Below are positions 8,489 through 18,153 of a stretch of 64,000 nt of DNA, piece after piece (position 1 is the stretch's first letter; the number at the start of each line of letters is the position of its first letter). The DNA is taken from NCBI GenBank assembly GCA_934149305.1, contig CAKPEF010000001.1, forward strand, positions 1 through 64,000, in the 5' to 3' direction. A program made the position numbers and the translations under genes. The notes under the pieces were generated by a model that worked only from the letters and a program-made list of their open reading frames with translations, ran no database searches and was not told the DNA's origin. The DNA comes from an uncultured Clostridia bacterium (GTDB lineage: Bacteria > Bacillota > Clostridia > TANB77 > UBA1234).

Positions 8489-10135
8489 CTATCTATAAAA
8501 ACATCCGCCACCAATAAACTCTCTTATTATTGAATTTATCGGGATTTGTTCAGTGCTCATTGGCAAAAAGTATCCTAAAAATTCATAAAGTCTCTTAGCC
8601 TCAGAATATTCTGGATGTGTGTTATCTACTGCTGCAAGAAGTGGTTCTACATAAGATTTTAAAACTGCTGTTTCATATACTAAAGAAGAATTGAACATTA
8701 CATCTGCATCTTCTTGATATGGGAATATGTACTTTTCTTCACCATTTCTAACCGATGGCCACATTTGAATTGTGGCAATTGCGCCATGTCCTCTATATTT
8801 ACTGTCTCTAAGCATTCTTCTTATAAGTCTTGAATCCGATGTTGAAACTCTATTACAATCATCAACATTTAACGCCGTCAATGCACTAATATATATTTTA
8901 AATTTATTTTCTCTTGGTATAGATTTTGTAAGTTCTTCATTTAATCCATGAATTCCCTCTATAACAATTATTTCATTATCATTTAATTTAGCCGTATTAC
9001 CTAAATATTTTCTATGACCTGTACTAAAATCAAATGTTGGCAAGCTTATTTCTTCGCCATTTAAAAGTGATGTCAATTGTTCATTAAATAAATTAACATC
9101 AATTGCCTCTAAACATTCAAAATCATAATTTCCATTTTCATCTTTTGGATTATGTTCTCTGTTTACAAAATAGTTATCCATCGATAATGTAATTACTTTG
9201 TATCCATTAACTCTAAGTTGTATTCCCAATCTTTGAGCAAATGTTGTTTTTCCTGAAGATGATGGGCCGGCTATTAGAACTATTTTCTTATTTTTATCGG
9301 CCGCAATCATATCAGCAATTTGTGCGATTTTCTTTTCGTGTAATGCTTCTGAAATTCTAATAAGCTCTCCAACATTTCCGCTCTTTATCCAATTATTAAG
9401 CTCTGAAACATTTTCAACTTCTAATACCTTATGTATCTTTTCATATTCTGCAAATGTGTTATATAATTTTTTGGTTTCTTTAACTTTCATCACTTTTTTA
9501 GGATTATATCTTCTTGGATAAACCAACAATACTCCATTTTCATATGATGTAAGCTCAAAATATTTTAAACATTTAGTTGATATTGGCATTACTCCATAAA
9601 AATAATTATATGTCTCGCCACAATAATACATTGAAACATATGGCTTTGCTCTATTTTCCATAAGTCCAATTCTATCTAATCTATTATTCTTTTTATATAA
9701 CTCTTTTGCCTCATCAATAGATAAAGTTTTCTTTACAAATGGCAAATCTTTTTTTATTATCTCGTTCATTCTATCGATCACTTTCGTAACCATTTCATCT
9801 GTAATCTTAGTACCATCAGCACATTCGCAATATATTGAATGACCTAAGCAATAATTTACTATAATTCGATAATCAGGATATAACTCCTCAAAAGCCTTAA
9901 GCATAACAAAAGTTAGTCCTCTAACATAAATTCTACTACCATCGGCAGTTGTATAGTCAACAAGCTCCAAATCACAATCTTTTTCTATTTTAGTTTCTAA
10001 TGATTTTACTTCATTAAAAAGCTTGCATGCCATTATTTCATCTTCATCAACACTTAAATTTTTTCTTATAAAATCTATGACTTTAGTTCCCTCTGAAGTA
10101 TCATAATCTAATCCATCAAACGTAACCTTAACCAT
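8489..10135 (-). CDS. Uridine kinase-like nucleoside kinase with ThrRS-type N-terminus
   Basis: About 548 residues. N-terminal TGS-like segment (MVKVTFDGLDY), then a region resembling the threonyl-tRNA synthetase additional domain (GHSIYCECADG), and a C-terminal P-loop kinase with Walker A GPSSSGKTTFAQRL near residue 290 and DNYFVNRE, as in uridine kinase/phosphoribulokinase. This fusion is common in Clostridia and is annotated as nucleoside kinase; the substrate is unproven. An upstream in-frame ATG at 10168 was rejected because AAAGGAGG sits only 7 bases before the chosen ATG. Confidence 0.88.
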   Translation of the reverse strand: MVKVTFDGLDYDTSEGTKVIDFIRKNLSVDEDEIMACKLFNEVKSLETKIEKDCDLELVDYTTADGSRIYVRGLTFVMLKAFEELYPDYRIIVNYCLGHSIYCECADGTKITDEMVTKVIDRMNEIIKKDLPFVKKTLSIDEAKELYKKNNRLDRIGLMENRAKPYVSMYYCGETYNYFYGVMPISTKCLKYFELTSYENGVLLVYPRRYNPKKVMKVKETKKLYNTFAEYEKIHKVLEVENVSELNNWIKSGNVGELIRISEALHEKKIAQIADMIAADKNKKIVLIAGPSSSGKTTFAQRLGIQLRVNGYKVITLSMDNYFVNREHNPKDENGNYDFECLEAIDVNLFNEQLTSLLNGEEISLPTFDFSTGHRKYLGNTAKLNDNEIIVIEGIHGLNEELTKSIPRENKFKIYISALTALNVDDCNRVSTSDSRLIRRMLRDSKYRGHGAIATIQMWPSVRNGEEKYIFPYQEDADVMFNSSLVYETAVLKSYVEPLLAAVDNTHPEYSEAKRLYEFLGYFLPMSTEQIPINSIIREFIGGGCFYR

Positions 10136-10155
10136 ATTCATTCCTCCTTTGTATA

Positions 10156-10199
10156 CAAAAACCTGCACACAATTATATTTTATATAATTATATGCAGGT
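10156..10199 (-). terminator. Terminator between miaB and the nucleoside kinase gene
   Basis: Minus-strand stem ACCTGCATATAATTA / TATAATTGTGTGCAGGT followed by TTTTTG. It ends transcription of miaB just before the kinase SD. Confidence 0.8.
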
Positions 10200-10205
10200 A
10201 GTCAA

Positions 10206-11585
10206 CTAGATAATCTCACCTTTCAAGTACCATACATGTTGTGAAACTATACGCACATCAATATTTTTTCCTATCAAGTCTTTGCTTCCAGAAAAATTAA
10301 CCACTTTGTAGCTCTTTGTTCTTCCTGTTAGGACTTCGCTATTTGTTTTGCTAACGCCCTCTACTAAGACATTTTGAATTGTTCCTATATATTTCATGTT
10401 CTCTTCTTCTGTTATTCTGTCCGCTAGTGTTTTTAATCTTCCAAATCTTTCTGATTTGATTTCATCTGGCACATGGTCTGGCATTGTTTCTGCCTTTGTT
10501 CCTTTTCTTACAGAATAAATAAACATGAAAACTTGTTCGAATCTAACTTTTTCTACAACATCTAATGTGTCTAAAAAGTCTTCTTCTGTCTCACCAGGGA
10601 AACCAACGATAATATCTGTTGTAAATGTTACTTCTGGAATTTTTGCTCTTATTTTATCTACTAATTCTAAATATTGCTCTTTGGTATATCTTCTATTCAT
10701 AAGTTTTAAAACGTTAGTACTGCCTGATTGAAGGGGTAAATGTATTACTTTACAAACACTTTTACAATCTCTAATTGCATCGATTACATCATCTTTAAAA
10801 TCCTTTGGATGTGGAGACATGAACCTAACAATATCTATTCCATCTATTTTATCTATATCTCTTAATAGATTCGCAAAAGTATATCCATCTCCTCCGTTGT
10901 ATGAATTTACATTTTGCCCAAGAAGCATAATCTCTTTGTAACCCTCTTTTGAAAGTTCTTCTATTTCTCTTAATATATCTTTAGGGTTTCTACTTCTTTC
11001 ACGCCCTCTTGTATATGGAACTATACAATATGAGCAGAAATTATTACAACCATTCATTATAGTTACAAGTGCAGTTTTTCCATCCATTCTCTTTATTGGA
11101 ACGCCCTCAATTACTTCGCCGTCTATATCCCACACATCTATTATTTTTTTCTTTTCTGTTATTTCTTTATATAACATCTCTGGAAACTTGTAAAAGTTAT
11201 GTGTACCAAAAATTATATCTACTTGTGGATAACTCTTTTTAATTTTCTCTATAATGTGCTTTTCTTGGCTCATACAACCTCCAAAGCAAATTATCATATT
11301 ATTTTTTTCTTTAAGCCTCTTTAGCTCTCCAAGCTTTCCAAATACTTTTTCTTCTGCATTTTCCCTTATACAACATGTGTTAAACACCATAACATTTGCA
11401 TCTTCTACACTATCTGTTGCCGTATATCCCATGTCTTCTAACATTCCAGCTATTTTTTCAGAATCATTTTCATTTAACTTGCATCCCATTGTGTTTATGT
11501 TGTATTTCAAACCTGTATTTAACTCTTTAACTTTTTTTATGAATTCATTTTGCTCATCCATGTTTTTTTCGACTATATTTACCAT
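10206..11585 (-). CDS. miaB: tRNA-2-methylthio-N6-dimethylallyladenosine synthase MiaB
   Basis: Radical-SAM methylthiotransferase acting on i6A37 of tRNAs. 459 residues in the usual order: UPF0004 domain with three cluster Cys (GCKLNENDSE, NTCCIREN, GGCMSQ), radical-SAM domain with the CxxxCxxC motif in GCNNFCSYCIVPYTRGRE near 180, and a C-terminal TRAM domain from about 385. A long N-terminal leader of about 25 residues precedes the catalytic part. The gene ends at a terminator. Confidence 0.96.
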   Translation of the reverse strand: MVNIVEKNMDEQNEFIKKVKELNTGLKYNINTMGCKLNENDSEKIAGMLEDMGYTATDSVEDANVMVFNTCCIRENAEEKVFGKLGELKRLKEKNNMIICFGGCMSQEKHIIEKIKKSYPQVDIIFGTHNFYKFPEMLYKEITEKKKIIDVWDIDGEVIEGVPIKRMDGKTALVTIMNGCNNFCSYCIVPYTRGRERSRNPKDILREIEELSKEGYKEIMLLGQNVNSYNGGDGYTFANLLRDIDKIDGIDIVRFMSPHPKDFKDDVIDAIRDCKSVCKVIHLPLQSGSTNVLKLMNRRYTKEQYLELVDKIRAKIPEVTFTTDIIVGFPGETEEDFLDTLDVVEKVRFEQVFMFIYSVRKGTKAETMPDHVPDEIKSERFGRLKTLADRITEEENMKYIGTIQNVLVEGVSKTNSEVLTGRTKSYKVVNFSGSKDLIGKNIDVRIVSQHVWYLKGEII

Positions 11586-11605
11586 ATTTCACCTCTTGTT
11601 TCATT

Positions 11606-11637
11606 AAAAAATGAGGCACATCTATAACATGCCTCAC
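11606..11637 (-). terminator. Terminator after the CD1247-like gene
   Basis: Minus-strand stem GTGAGGCATG / TGTGCCTCAT with a T6 run, 15 bases after the stop of the gene ending at 11651. Confidence 0.8.
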
Positions 11638-11650
11638 ATATAACTTATTT

Positions 11651-12082
11651 TTATTCTTCTTCGTTTTCATCATCATGATGATGTCCGCAAGAATCGTGAT
11701 TGCAATCATCACATCCACAACCGCAATCATCATCAAACATCATTTCAAGTTCAATTGTGTTATGGCAATTTGGACATTCAAAATCTTCACCATCTTCTGG
11801 AATTTTAAAAGGAATTGTTTCTCCACAATATGGGCATTCTGCTTCAAACTCTTCGTTCATAGCAGAAACTAATTCTTCTTCCATATCTTCAAGCATTCCA
11901 TAAATTTCAGCTGTTTTTTCTTCTAAAGCTACTTGTCTTTGCTCAATGCTATTTATTCTATCATCAAATTCTTCAACAATCTCTAAAACAATTGACATTA
12001 CTTTTGTAGCCTCATCTTCGTTTGATATTGAATTTTTAATGTCCTTTAGTTTTGAGTTTAAATCTTTTTTTATATCAGCCAT
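11651..12082 (-). CDS. CD1247-type protein: coiled coil, zinc ribbon and His/Cys tail
   Basis: 143 residues from MADIKKDLNSK; the upstream ATG (12094) was rejected because GAGGT lies 5 bases before the chosen ATG. Residues 1-70 are a predicted coiled coil, 80-110 a zinc ribbon (CPYCG and CPNCH), and the C-terminus is a metal-binding tail rich in Asp, Cys and His (CGCGCDDC, CGHHHDD). Proteins of this plan sit beside efp and spoIIIA in many Clostridia. Function unknown; a metal-responsive or scaffolding role is inference. Confidence 0.75.
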   Translation of the reverse strand: MADIKKDLNSKLKDIKNSISNEDEATKVMSIVLEIVEEFDDRINSIEQRQVALEEKTAEIYGMLEDMEEELVSAMNEEFEAECPYCGETIPFKIPEDGEDFECPNCHNTIELEMMFDDDCGCGCDDCNHDSCGHHHDDENEEE

Positions 12083-12112
12083 ATTTAACCTCATTTCTAT
12101 TATATTATAATA

Positions 12113-12670
12113 CTAAACTCTTTCCATGTATTCGCCTGTACGTGTGTCTATACGAACTTTGTCTCCGATGTTTACAAATAATGGAACATTTACAACATAA
12201 CCTGTTTGTAATGTAGCTGGTTTTGTTGCGCCTGTTGAAGTATCGCCTTTGAAACCTGGCTCTGTATATGTAACTTCAAGCTCTACAAATATTGGAGGTT
12301 CAACTCCAAATACTTTACCTTTATATGAAACAACTTTAACCATCATATTATCTGTTAAATAATTTAATGTATCACCTAAATCATCTTTTCCAAGTGGTAA
12401 TTGCTCGTATGTCTCATTATCCATGAAATAATACATCTCACCATCTGAATATAGGTATTGCATATCTTTTCTCTCAATTTGTGCTTCTTGAACTTTCTCA
12501 GTTGGATTAAATGTTCTCTCTAAAACAGCACCTGTCATAACATTCTTTAATTTTGTTCTAACAAAAGCAGCTCCTTTACCTGGTTTAACGTGTTGGAACT
12601 CAACTATTTTAAAAACTTGGCTATCCATCTCGAAAGTTGTGCCATTTCTAAATTCTCCTGCACTTATCAT
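12113..12670 (-). CDS. efp: Translation elongation factor P
   Basis: 185 residues in three beta-barrel domains. Helps ribosomes make peptide bonds at polyproline stretches. The modification tip reads KPGKGAAF, with the Lys near residue 32 that is modified in Bacillus. The C-terminal signature VNVPLFVNIGDKVRIDTRTG is intact. GGAAGGGG precedes the ATG. It lies 30 bases upstream of the CD1247-like gene. Confidence 0.97.
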   Translation of the reverse strand: MISAGEFRNGTTFEMDSQVFKIVEFQHVKPGKGAAFVRTKLKNVMTGAVLERTFNPTEKVQEAQIERKDMQYLYSDGEMYYFMDNETYEQLPLGKDDLGDTLNYLTDNMMVKVVSYKGKVFGVEPPIFVELEVTYTEPGFKGDTSTGATKPATLQTGYVVNVPLFVNIGDKVRIDTRTGEYMERV

Positions 12671-12826
12671 TAACTAAAACCCCTTCCATATTTCTTTTCG
12701 TAGTTACTTTGATATTCTATACTATTTTTGCCATTTTTTCAATACTTTTTTTGAAAATGGTGACATAAAGCGGATAGTATACTGTAGCTTAGCTTTAATA
12801 CATGGCAAACGCAAAGCTACAATATC

Positions 12827-12857
12827 TTTATGGAGCACACATAAGGCTCCACTACAT
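12827..12857 (+). repeat. Palindromic intergenic repeat, copy 1
   Basis: TTTATGGAGCACACATAAGG followed by CTCCACTACATT; core GGAGCACACATAAGGCTCC. In the 265-base gap between cysS and efp, which also holds two other small hairpins (12731-12760 and 12784-12820). Confidence 0.75.
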
Positions 12858-12935
12858 TCTTTAATATAATTTCATTAAATAATATGCTTTTCATTTTTGA
12901 GGTCCGAGCAGCGTTAATACATATTTTGCCAAATT

Positions 12936-14336
12936 TTATTTATCTACTGTATATGTAGTCGTTCCATCTTTTGCATCAAGTAGTTTAATGCCATATTTTA
13001 ATAGTTCTTCGCGTATTTTATCTGCCTTTGCATAATCTTTGTTCTTTTTTGCAATAGAACGCTCTTCTATCATAGCCAAGATTTCTTCTTCACTTTCATG
13101 TGGTGTGTTTGGTTCATCAACTGTTAAATCAAGAGAAAGTACTTTGTCAAAGTCTTCTATAAGTTTACGCTTAGTATAATCGTTAGTATCAGATTTGATA
13201 ACATCATAAACCGTTGTTATTGCAAGAGATGTATTAAAATCATCTCCCATAGCATCTACAAATTGTTGTTTATATTTTTCGAATGAAACAATATCTAATT
13301 TTTCATCTTCATTATTCAATTTTGAAATCTTTGATTTTAATTTTAAATATGCGTTTTGCGCTCCTTGAAGATTTTCGAAACTAAATTCTAAAATTTTTCT
13401 ATAATGACTAGACAAAACTAAATAACGATAAGCTAACGGCTTAAATCCCTTGTCTATAAGTGTTTGAACCGTTACAGTTTCCCCTTTGCTCTTACTCATC
13501 TTCATTTTTCCAAGATTTAAATGCTCAACATGAAACCAATAATTGCACCATTTATGTTGTAAATATGCCTCACTTTGTGCAATCTCATTGGTATGGTGTG
13601 GAAAAATATTATCTACGCCACCACAATGAATATCCAAATATTCTCCTAAGTATTTTATAGAGATAGCCGAGCATTCAATATGCCATCCCGGATATCCATA
13701 TCCCCAAGGAGAATCCCACTTTAATTCTTGATCTTCAAATTTTGATTTTGTAAACCAAAGGACAAAATCGGCTTTATTTTTCTTATTAGTATCTTCTGTA
13801 ACATTTTCACGAGCCCCTATAATCAAATCTTTTTCATTATTATTTGTTAAAGTATAATAATTATCTAATTTGCTAGTATCAAAATAAACATTGCCACCAC
13901 CTTGGTACGCATAACCATCTTCAAGTAGTTTTGTAATTATTTTTATATATTCATCAATCTGAGAAGTAGCAGGAACTACTTTAGCAGGCTTTTTAATATT
14001 AAGCTTTTCAAAATCTTTGAAAAATGCATCTGTATAAAAAGCTGCAATATCCATAACCGTTTTATTTTCACTTTTGGCGCTATTTACCATCTTGTCCGTA
14101 CCAGAATCTGCATCACTAGTTAGATGTCCAACATCTGTGATATTCATTGCCCTATCTACATCATATCCGATATATTCCAAAAACTTTTCAAGAATATCCT
14201 CATGTATATAGCTACGCAAATTTCCAATATGAGCAAAGTGATAAACAGTTGGACCACAAGTATATAACTTAACTTTTCCCTCAACATTAGGTACAAATTC
14301 TTCAATTTTTCTAGTTAATGTATTATATAATCTCAT
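12936..14336 (-). CDS. cysS: Cysteinyl-tRNA synthetase
   Basis: 466 residues, class Ia synthetase. The zinc/cysteine pocket CGPTVYHFAHIGN (CGPTVY plus HIGH-type motif) is at 27-39, GWHIECSAI near 215, HHTNEIAQSEA near 245 and KMSKSKGE near 275. DALR-type anticodon domain at the C-terminus. No T-box leader fits in the 15-base gap to the upstream antiporter gene, so it is read from a promoter further upstream or within that gene. Confidence 0.97.
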   Translation of the reverse strand: MRLYNTLTRKIEEFVPNVEGKVKLYTCGPTVYHFAHIGNLRSYIHEDILEKFLEYIGYDVDRAMNITDVGHLTSDADSGTDKMVNSAKSENKTVMDIAAFYTDAFFKDFEKLNIKKPAKVVPATSQIDEYIKIITKLLEDGYAYQGGGNVYFDTSKLDNYYTLTNNNEKDLIIGARENVTEDTNKKNKADFVLWFTKSKFEDQELKWDSPWGYGYPGWHIECSAISIKYLGEYLDIHCGGVDNIFPHHTNEIAQSEAYLQHKWCNYWFHVEHLNLGKMKMSKSKGETVTVQTLIDKGFKPLAYRYLVLSSHYRKILEFSFENLQGAQNAYLKLKSKISKLNNEDEKLDIVSFEKYKQQFVDAMGDDFNTSLAITTVYDVIKSDTNDYTKRKLIEDFDKVLSLDLTVDEPNTPHESEEEILAMIEERSIAKKNKDYAKADKIREELLKYGIKLLDAKDGTTTYTVDK

Positions 14337-14351
14337 AAAATCTCTCCATTC

Positions 14352-15734
14352 TTAATTTTTATTTATATTTTGGTTATCCCGCGTATTCAACAATTTTTTA
14401 GGTTCCCTTTTCAAAGCTATATACATATAAAATATTAATAAGCAAAAAGAATTTATTGAAAACAACGGTATTTGGACAACAGAAAAATTTTCTGGCAAAC
14501 AGCCAGATTCAAAGGATAAACTCAACATGAGCATAAAAGCTGTGTTGTATGGCAGTATTCCCGGTATTGCACAAGAGAGCCCATCAAATATGTTTGCTTT
14601 ATCAACTTTATTTTTGTTTTTAAAGAAATCTCCCACAACGCAACTCATCATTGACATAGCCGCAGTATTATTAGAAACTAGAAGTATTGAAAATATTATC
14701 ATTAGTACGCCTCGAAGATTATCAAAAAAAATGTCATTTTCACTAATAATATCGCTATTTTTTAATTTCCTTTCAAAAAACGATTTAGGTATAAATTTTA
14801 TTATTACAAACAAAAATATCCAAAAAGCAATAACTCCAAAAACACTTTCTATTCCTTGAATAATAATACTTTCTTTTCCAAACAGCTCCTTTACTGTTGT
14901 GAGTCTTAAAGCCAAAGAAATAAATATCGCCAGAAAGTCACTAAGTATCAAAGTTGGAATAACTTCTTTTGTTTTTGATAAAAAAATAATCATTACTATT
15001 GGAATCAAGAGAAATACAAGTGAAATATAATTTCCCTGAACTTCAACATTAAATTTTCTCTTTTCAATCAATATACATCCTAATACTATATATATTATAC
15101 TTGAAATAAAAAATGTCAAAAATGAAATTTTAGCCCTCTTTTTTATGGTACTGTACAAATCAACATTCATTGTATTAACAGATATCACCGTTGTATCAGA
15201 TATTGGCGATAAATTATCTCCAAAAAAACTACCCGATACTATTGCACCTAGTATTAGCGCTGGATTACATCCTAAAGAAACTGAGAGTGATAAAAAAACT
15301 GGAACTGCCATAGCTATGGTACCAGTTGATGTTCCGCAAGCTGTTGAAAAAATGCAACATACGCTAAAAATAATAAGAGGCAAGAACCTAGCATCCAAGC
15401 CTATACTTGAGCATAACATTAGTAAGGCATCCGAAACACCTGCATTCTTCAGGACACTTGATAAAATTCCAGCCAATATAAAAATTATGGTACATGAAAG
15501 TAAAGTATCATCTTTCAAGTTATTTATGCACTTTTTGCCAAAAAATTTCTTATCTTTTTCCAAAAAGAATTGTGCAAATAACGCCATAACGCCAGCAATC
15601 CAAAATGTTTTTAAGGATGCACTTCCTCTAATCACAAAAGATAGAATTATAATAATCATTATAAAAATAGGCAACAAAAATTTCAAATCAATAAATTTTT
15701 CTTTTTTTACAGTAAATATCAATTTATATTTCAC
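14352..15734 (-). CDS. NhaC-family Na+/H+ antiporter-like transporter
   Basis: 460 residues with about eleven hydrophobic segments. The family motif is clear: FSTACGTSTGTIAMAVPVFL near 130-150 and GAIVSGSFFGDNLSPISDTT near 160-180, as in NhaC and related sodium/substrate antiporters (some exchange malate/lactate or take up amino acids). The substrate is not readable. The 3' end is 15 bases from cysS and the 5' end overlaps the nucleotidyltransferase gene by 11 bases, so the three genes are probably co-transcribed. Confidence 0.85.
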   Translation of the reverse strand: MKYKLIFTVKKEKFIDLKFLLPIFIMIIIILSFVIRGSASLKTFWIAGVMALFAQFFLEKDKKFFGKKCINNLKDDTLLSCTIIFILAGILSSVLKNAGVSDALLMLCSSIGLDARFLPLIIFSVCCIFSTACGTSTGTIAMAVPVFLSLSVSLGCNPALILGAIVSGSFFGDNLSPISDTTVISVNTMNVDLYSTIKKRAKISFLTFFISSIIYIVLGCILIEKRKFNVEVQGNYISLVFLLIPIVMIIFLSKTKEVIPTLILSDFLAIFISLALRLTTVKELFGKESIIIQGIESVFGVIAFWIFLFVIIKFIPKSFFERKLKNSDIISENDIFFDNLRGVLMIIFSILLVSNNTAAMSMMSCVVGDFFKNKNKVDKANIFDGLSCAIPGILPYNTAFMLMLSLSFESGCLPENFSVVQIPLFSINSFCLLIFYMYIALKREPKKLLNTRDNQNINKN

Positions 15735-16737
15735 TCCTTATTTTGTTGTAAACTTTACAAATATTTTCATTGTATTGTTGAATACAAACTTTTTTCAATT
15801 CTTCATCAGATGAAATAAGTTCACTATTTATTAAAGAGTATAAAAATACTTTTTCTTCTTCACTTATTACATTTCTAACCTTATCATATAATTTATCTGC
15901 ATATGTGCTATCCACAATCTGCCTATCAGTATAAGAATTTATGCATGCAAAATGATAATAATCTATTTCTTCTTCCATTTCACTGTTTATTCTTTCAATT
16001 AAATCTTTAAATAATTCCATAATATATTTTCTTTTTTGCAATATTGCGCTTTCCGTAATATTAGAAGTAAGCACTGCCATTTCCATCTTCTCTCTGTAAT
16101 TGTTAGGAATCCACCTCAAATCACACGAAGCTTCAAATCTCCACTTATTATGTGGTTGATACTCTCTATTTATTAAATATAAAGCCTCGTAAAACATTTC
16201 AATTCCTTTATTTAACAAATCAATAGCATTGATATAAAAACCTCTCTTTATCGCCCTTAAAGGATTAATTTCAACATACCACCTATATTGACCTATTATT
16301 AAAGCCAGTCTATTTTTCCTATAATTCTCATCAAACATTATTTTTGAATCAATCAAATTTCTAGGCTCATTATTTCTTTCAAAATAGTATTCCGCATGCA
16401 TATACGCTTCCTTTTTTCCTTCATCCCATATAATTTCCTTTTCAAGTTCAAGAATCATTTGGTGAACATTTATTTCAATTTTTTTGTCATCCTTATCAAA
16501 CATATAAAATTCATAATTTGGAATACATGCCGGAATACTTTCCCTAGATTTCACAAAAATTGAAATATCGATATCACTGAATTCGTCTAGATGGCTTCTT
16601 ATATTGTTATCGGACAGACCACCAAGTAATAAAATCGCTAAAATTTCTTCTCTTTCTTTTAATCTTTCTAAAAAAGGTTCAATCAATTTTCTCATGTCTT
16701 TTTTTAAGTTTCTCGTTTTTATTCGATCATCAATCAC
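15724..16737 (-). CDS. Nucleotidyltransferase-domain protein
   Basis: About 337 residues. Start chosen at GTG 16737 because AGGGGGG lies 8 bases before it; the ATG at 16773 lacks proper SD spacing. The N-terminal domain matches the Pol-beta-like nucleotidyltransferase fold: LLLGGLSDNN near 35 and the catalytic pair in FSDIDISIF near 55. The C-terminal helical region (about 150-300) resembles the substrate-binding part of aminoglycoside adenylyltransferases. Whether it modifies an antibiotic or another small molecule is unknown. Confidence 0.72.
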   Translation of the reverse strand: MIDDRIKTRNLKKDMRKLIEPFLERLKEREEILAILLLGGLSDNNIRSHLDEFSDIDISIFVKSRESIPACIPNYEFYMFDKDDKKIEINVHQMILELEKEIIWDEGKKEAYMHAEYYFERNNEPRNLIDSKIMFDENYRKNRLALIIGQYRWYVEINPLRAIKRGFYINAIDLLNKGIEMFYEALYLINREYQPHNKWRFEASCDLRWIPNNYREKMEMAVLTSNITESAILQKRKYIMELFKDLIERINSEMEEEIDYYHFACINSYTDRQIVDSTYADKLYDKVRNVISEEEKVFLYSLINSELISSDEELKKVCIQQYNENICKVYNKIRSEI

Positions 16738-16875
16738 AAGTATTTCCCCCCTATTTCTACATTCATTTAACATCCTTTATTACAAAGCAGAAATAATCAC
16801 GAATACATCAATAAATTATTTTTCATGTTAGCATCTCACTTCACAAAAGTCAATCAATTTATGGTACTTTTTCGA

Positions 16876-16906
16876 AAATGTGAAATATAATTTTAAAATC
16901 ACATTT
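16876..16906 (+). promoter_or_regulatory. Inverted repeat AAATGTGA/TCACATTT upstream of the 126-aa gene
   Basis: Perfect 8-base arms separated by 15 bases, about 55 bases upstream of an extended -10 element. It could be an operator; no regulator is adjacent. Confidence 0.4.
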
Positions 16907-16960
16907 CACATATCTATCTAAAGTATTAGCCTATCTTGTGCTTTCTGGCAAAATGTGGTA

Positions 16961-16969
16961 TGCTATAAT
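16961..16969 (+). promoter_or_regulatory. Extended -10 promoter (TGCTATAAT)
   Basis: TGC directly before TATAAT, with no good -35, about 56 bases upstream of the 126-residue plus-strand gene. Confidence 0.5.
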
Positions 16970-17024
16970 AAGTATACAAAATGTGAATACATAAATTGCT
17001 TATGGTATTATTTTAGTTTCATAA

Positions 17025-17405
17025 TTGAACAATTCTCAAGTTAGAGGTTACCATATTAATAATGCTACATATGCTATCATAATGAATTTGGGATTTAATG
17101 AAAATTTTTCTACAAAAGCTTTGGCTAGTATGTCATCAATTATTAGAAGTGTAAAAGTTGATAATAAAGATTATTACCTTATAAAGAATTTTATTAATTC
17201 TGGTTACATGTATGATGCTGATGCAAAAGAAATAATGGCTTATGTTGAAAAAGATACTGGTTTACCTTTTAAAATCGTTGAAATTTTTGAAGAAAATGGT
17301 ACGACTCTAGAAAAGGTTTCTTTATTTGAATATAAATTTGATTGTGTTACTGATAGCGATATGCTAGAACCAGATGAAGCGATATTTTCTATTCACGAAG
17401 ATTGA
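17025..17405 (+). CDS. Hypothetical protein, 126 aa
   Basis: The longest frame starts at TTG (17025) right after an in-frame stop; no strong SD is visible, so the start is uncertain (the next in-frame ATG is 17082). The protein is soluble, mixed alpha/beta, with no Cys, TM segment or recognised motif. Supported by an upstream extended -10 promoter, a downstream terminator and balanced codon use. Function unknown. Confidence 0.6.
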   Translation: MNNSQVRGYHINNATYAIIMNLGFNENFSTKALASMSSIIRSVKVDNKDYYLIKNFINSGYMYDADAKEIMAYVEKDTGLPFKIVEIFEENGTTLEKVSLFEYKFDCVTDSDMLEPDEAIFSIHED

Positions 17406-17420
17406 TATTAAAATTGATTA

Positions 17421-17456
17421 TCCCAGTTAGCTTTTACTTCTAACTGGGATTTTTAT
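17421..17456. terminator. Bidirectional terminator between convergent genes
   Basis: Stem ATCCCAGTTAG / CTAACTGGGAT with a 9-base loop, then TTTTTAT on the plus strand. Serves the 126-residue gene and probably the 3' end of spoIIIAH. Confidence 0.85.
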
Positions 17457-17461
17457 GTATG

Positions 17462-18049
17462 CTATAAATTATTTACATGTATGTTTTCTGCTTTGCTTTT
17501 TAATTCGTTTTGTATTATGTTTTGTATTTGTGCGACTTTGTCCTCAGTTAGTTTTTCTTCTGCCACTATTACATTCACACTTTCTCCATTTTGCATTATT
17601 ACTACATCTCCAAAGCCTTTTAGTTTTATTAAGTTTTCTGCTATTGAAATTGCATTTTTTTCGTTATTTATGCTTTTTATTTCTTCTTGTGCTATGTTTT
17701 TTTGCTTTTCTTCTAAGTTTTGGTTTTCAAGCATTTTTTCATATACTTCTATTCGTTGGGCATAATTATTATTTCTTTCTATTCTGCTTGCTGCAAAATA
17801 TTCATTTGCCGTTATTAGTTTTGTTGATGTTTCTATGCTATTCATGTAGTCATCAACATTGCTAACTAAACTCTCGCCATTTACAAGCACTGCGTTTCCT
17901 AAATCATCTGTTATTGTGCCTGTGACTTCTACTTCATAATTTCTTTTTGGATTTTTTGCATAATTTAGATACCCTGCTACGCAAAGCATTATTGTTAGCA
18001 TCCACGCTAGTATTTGATTTTTCTTTATTACACTTACTCTAAAGCTCAT
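17462..18049 (-). CDS. spoIIIAH: Stage III sporulation protein AH
   Basis: 195 residues: one N-terminal membrane helix (about 11-30) and a C-terminal YscJ/FliF-like ring-building domain, ending in the helix KAENIHVNNL. In Bacillus it is the mother-cell partner of forespore SpoIIQ in the feeding-tube channel across the intermembrane space. Last gene of the spoIIIA operon. SD AGGAGGTAGG precedes ATG. The Glu-rich central helix (about 95-130) is typical of clostridial AH. Confidence 0.88.
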   Translation of the reverse strand: MSFRVSVIKKNQILAWMLTIMLCVAGYLNYAKNPKRNYEVEVTGTITDDLGNAVLVNGESLVSNVDDYMNSIETSTKLITANEYFAASRIERNNNYAQRIEVYEKMLENQNLEEKQKNIAQEEIKSINNEKNAISIAENLIKLKGFGDVVIMQNGESVNVIVAEEKLTEDKVAQIQNIIQNELKSKAENIHVNNL

Positions 18050-18080
18050 TTAACCTACCTCCTATTTGCTATGGTTGTGT

Positions 18081-18138
18081 TTTTATGAAACTTAAGCTAC
18101 TTCTATAATGCTTTTTCCATAAGTTATTTTACACTCCC
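18081..18138 (+). repeat. Palindromic intergenic repeat, copy 2 (degenerate)
   Basis: TTTTATGAAACTTAAGCTAC with the family tail TAAGTTATTTTACACTCC. In the 104-base gap between spoIIIAG and spoIIIAH. Confidence 0.55.
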
Positions 18139-18153
18139 CTTGCTATTACCTTT

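Noticed and set aside
14337..14351. T-box leader for cysS
   Set aside because: Only 15 bases separate cysS from the upstream gene; no room for a leader.
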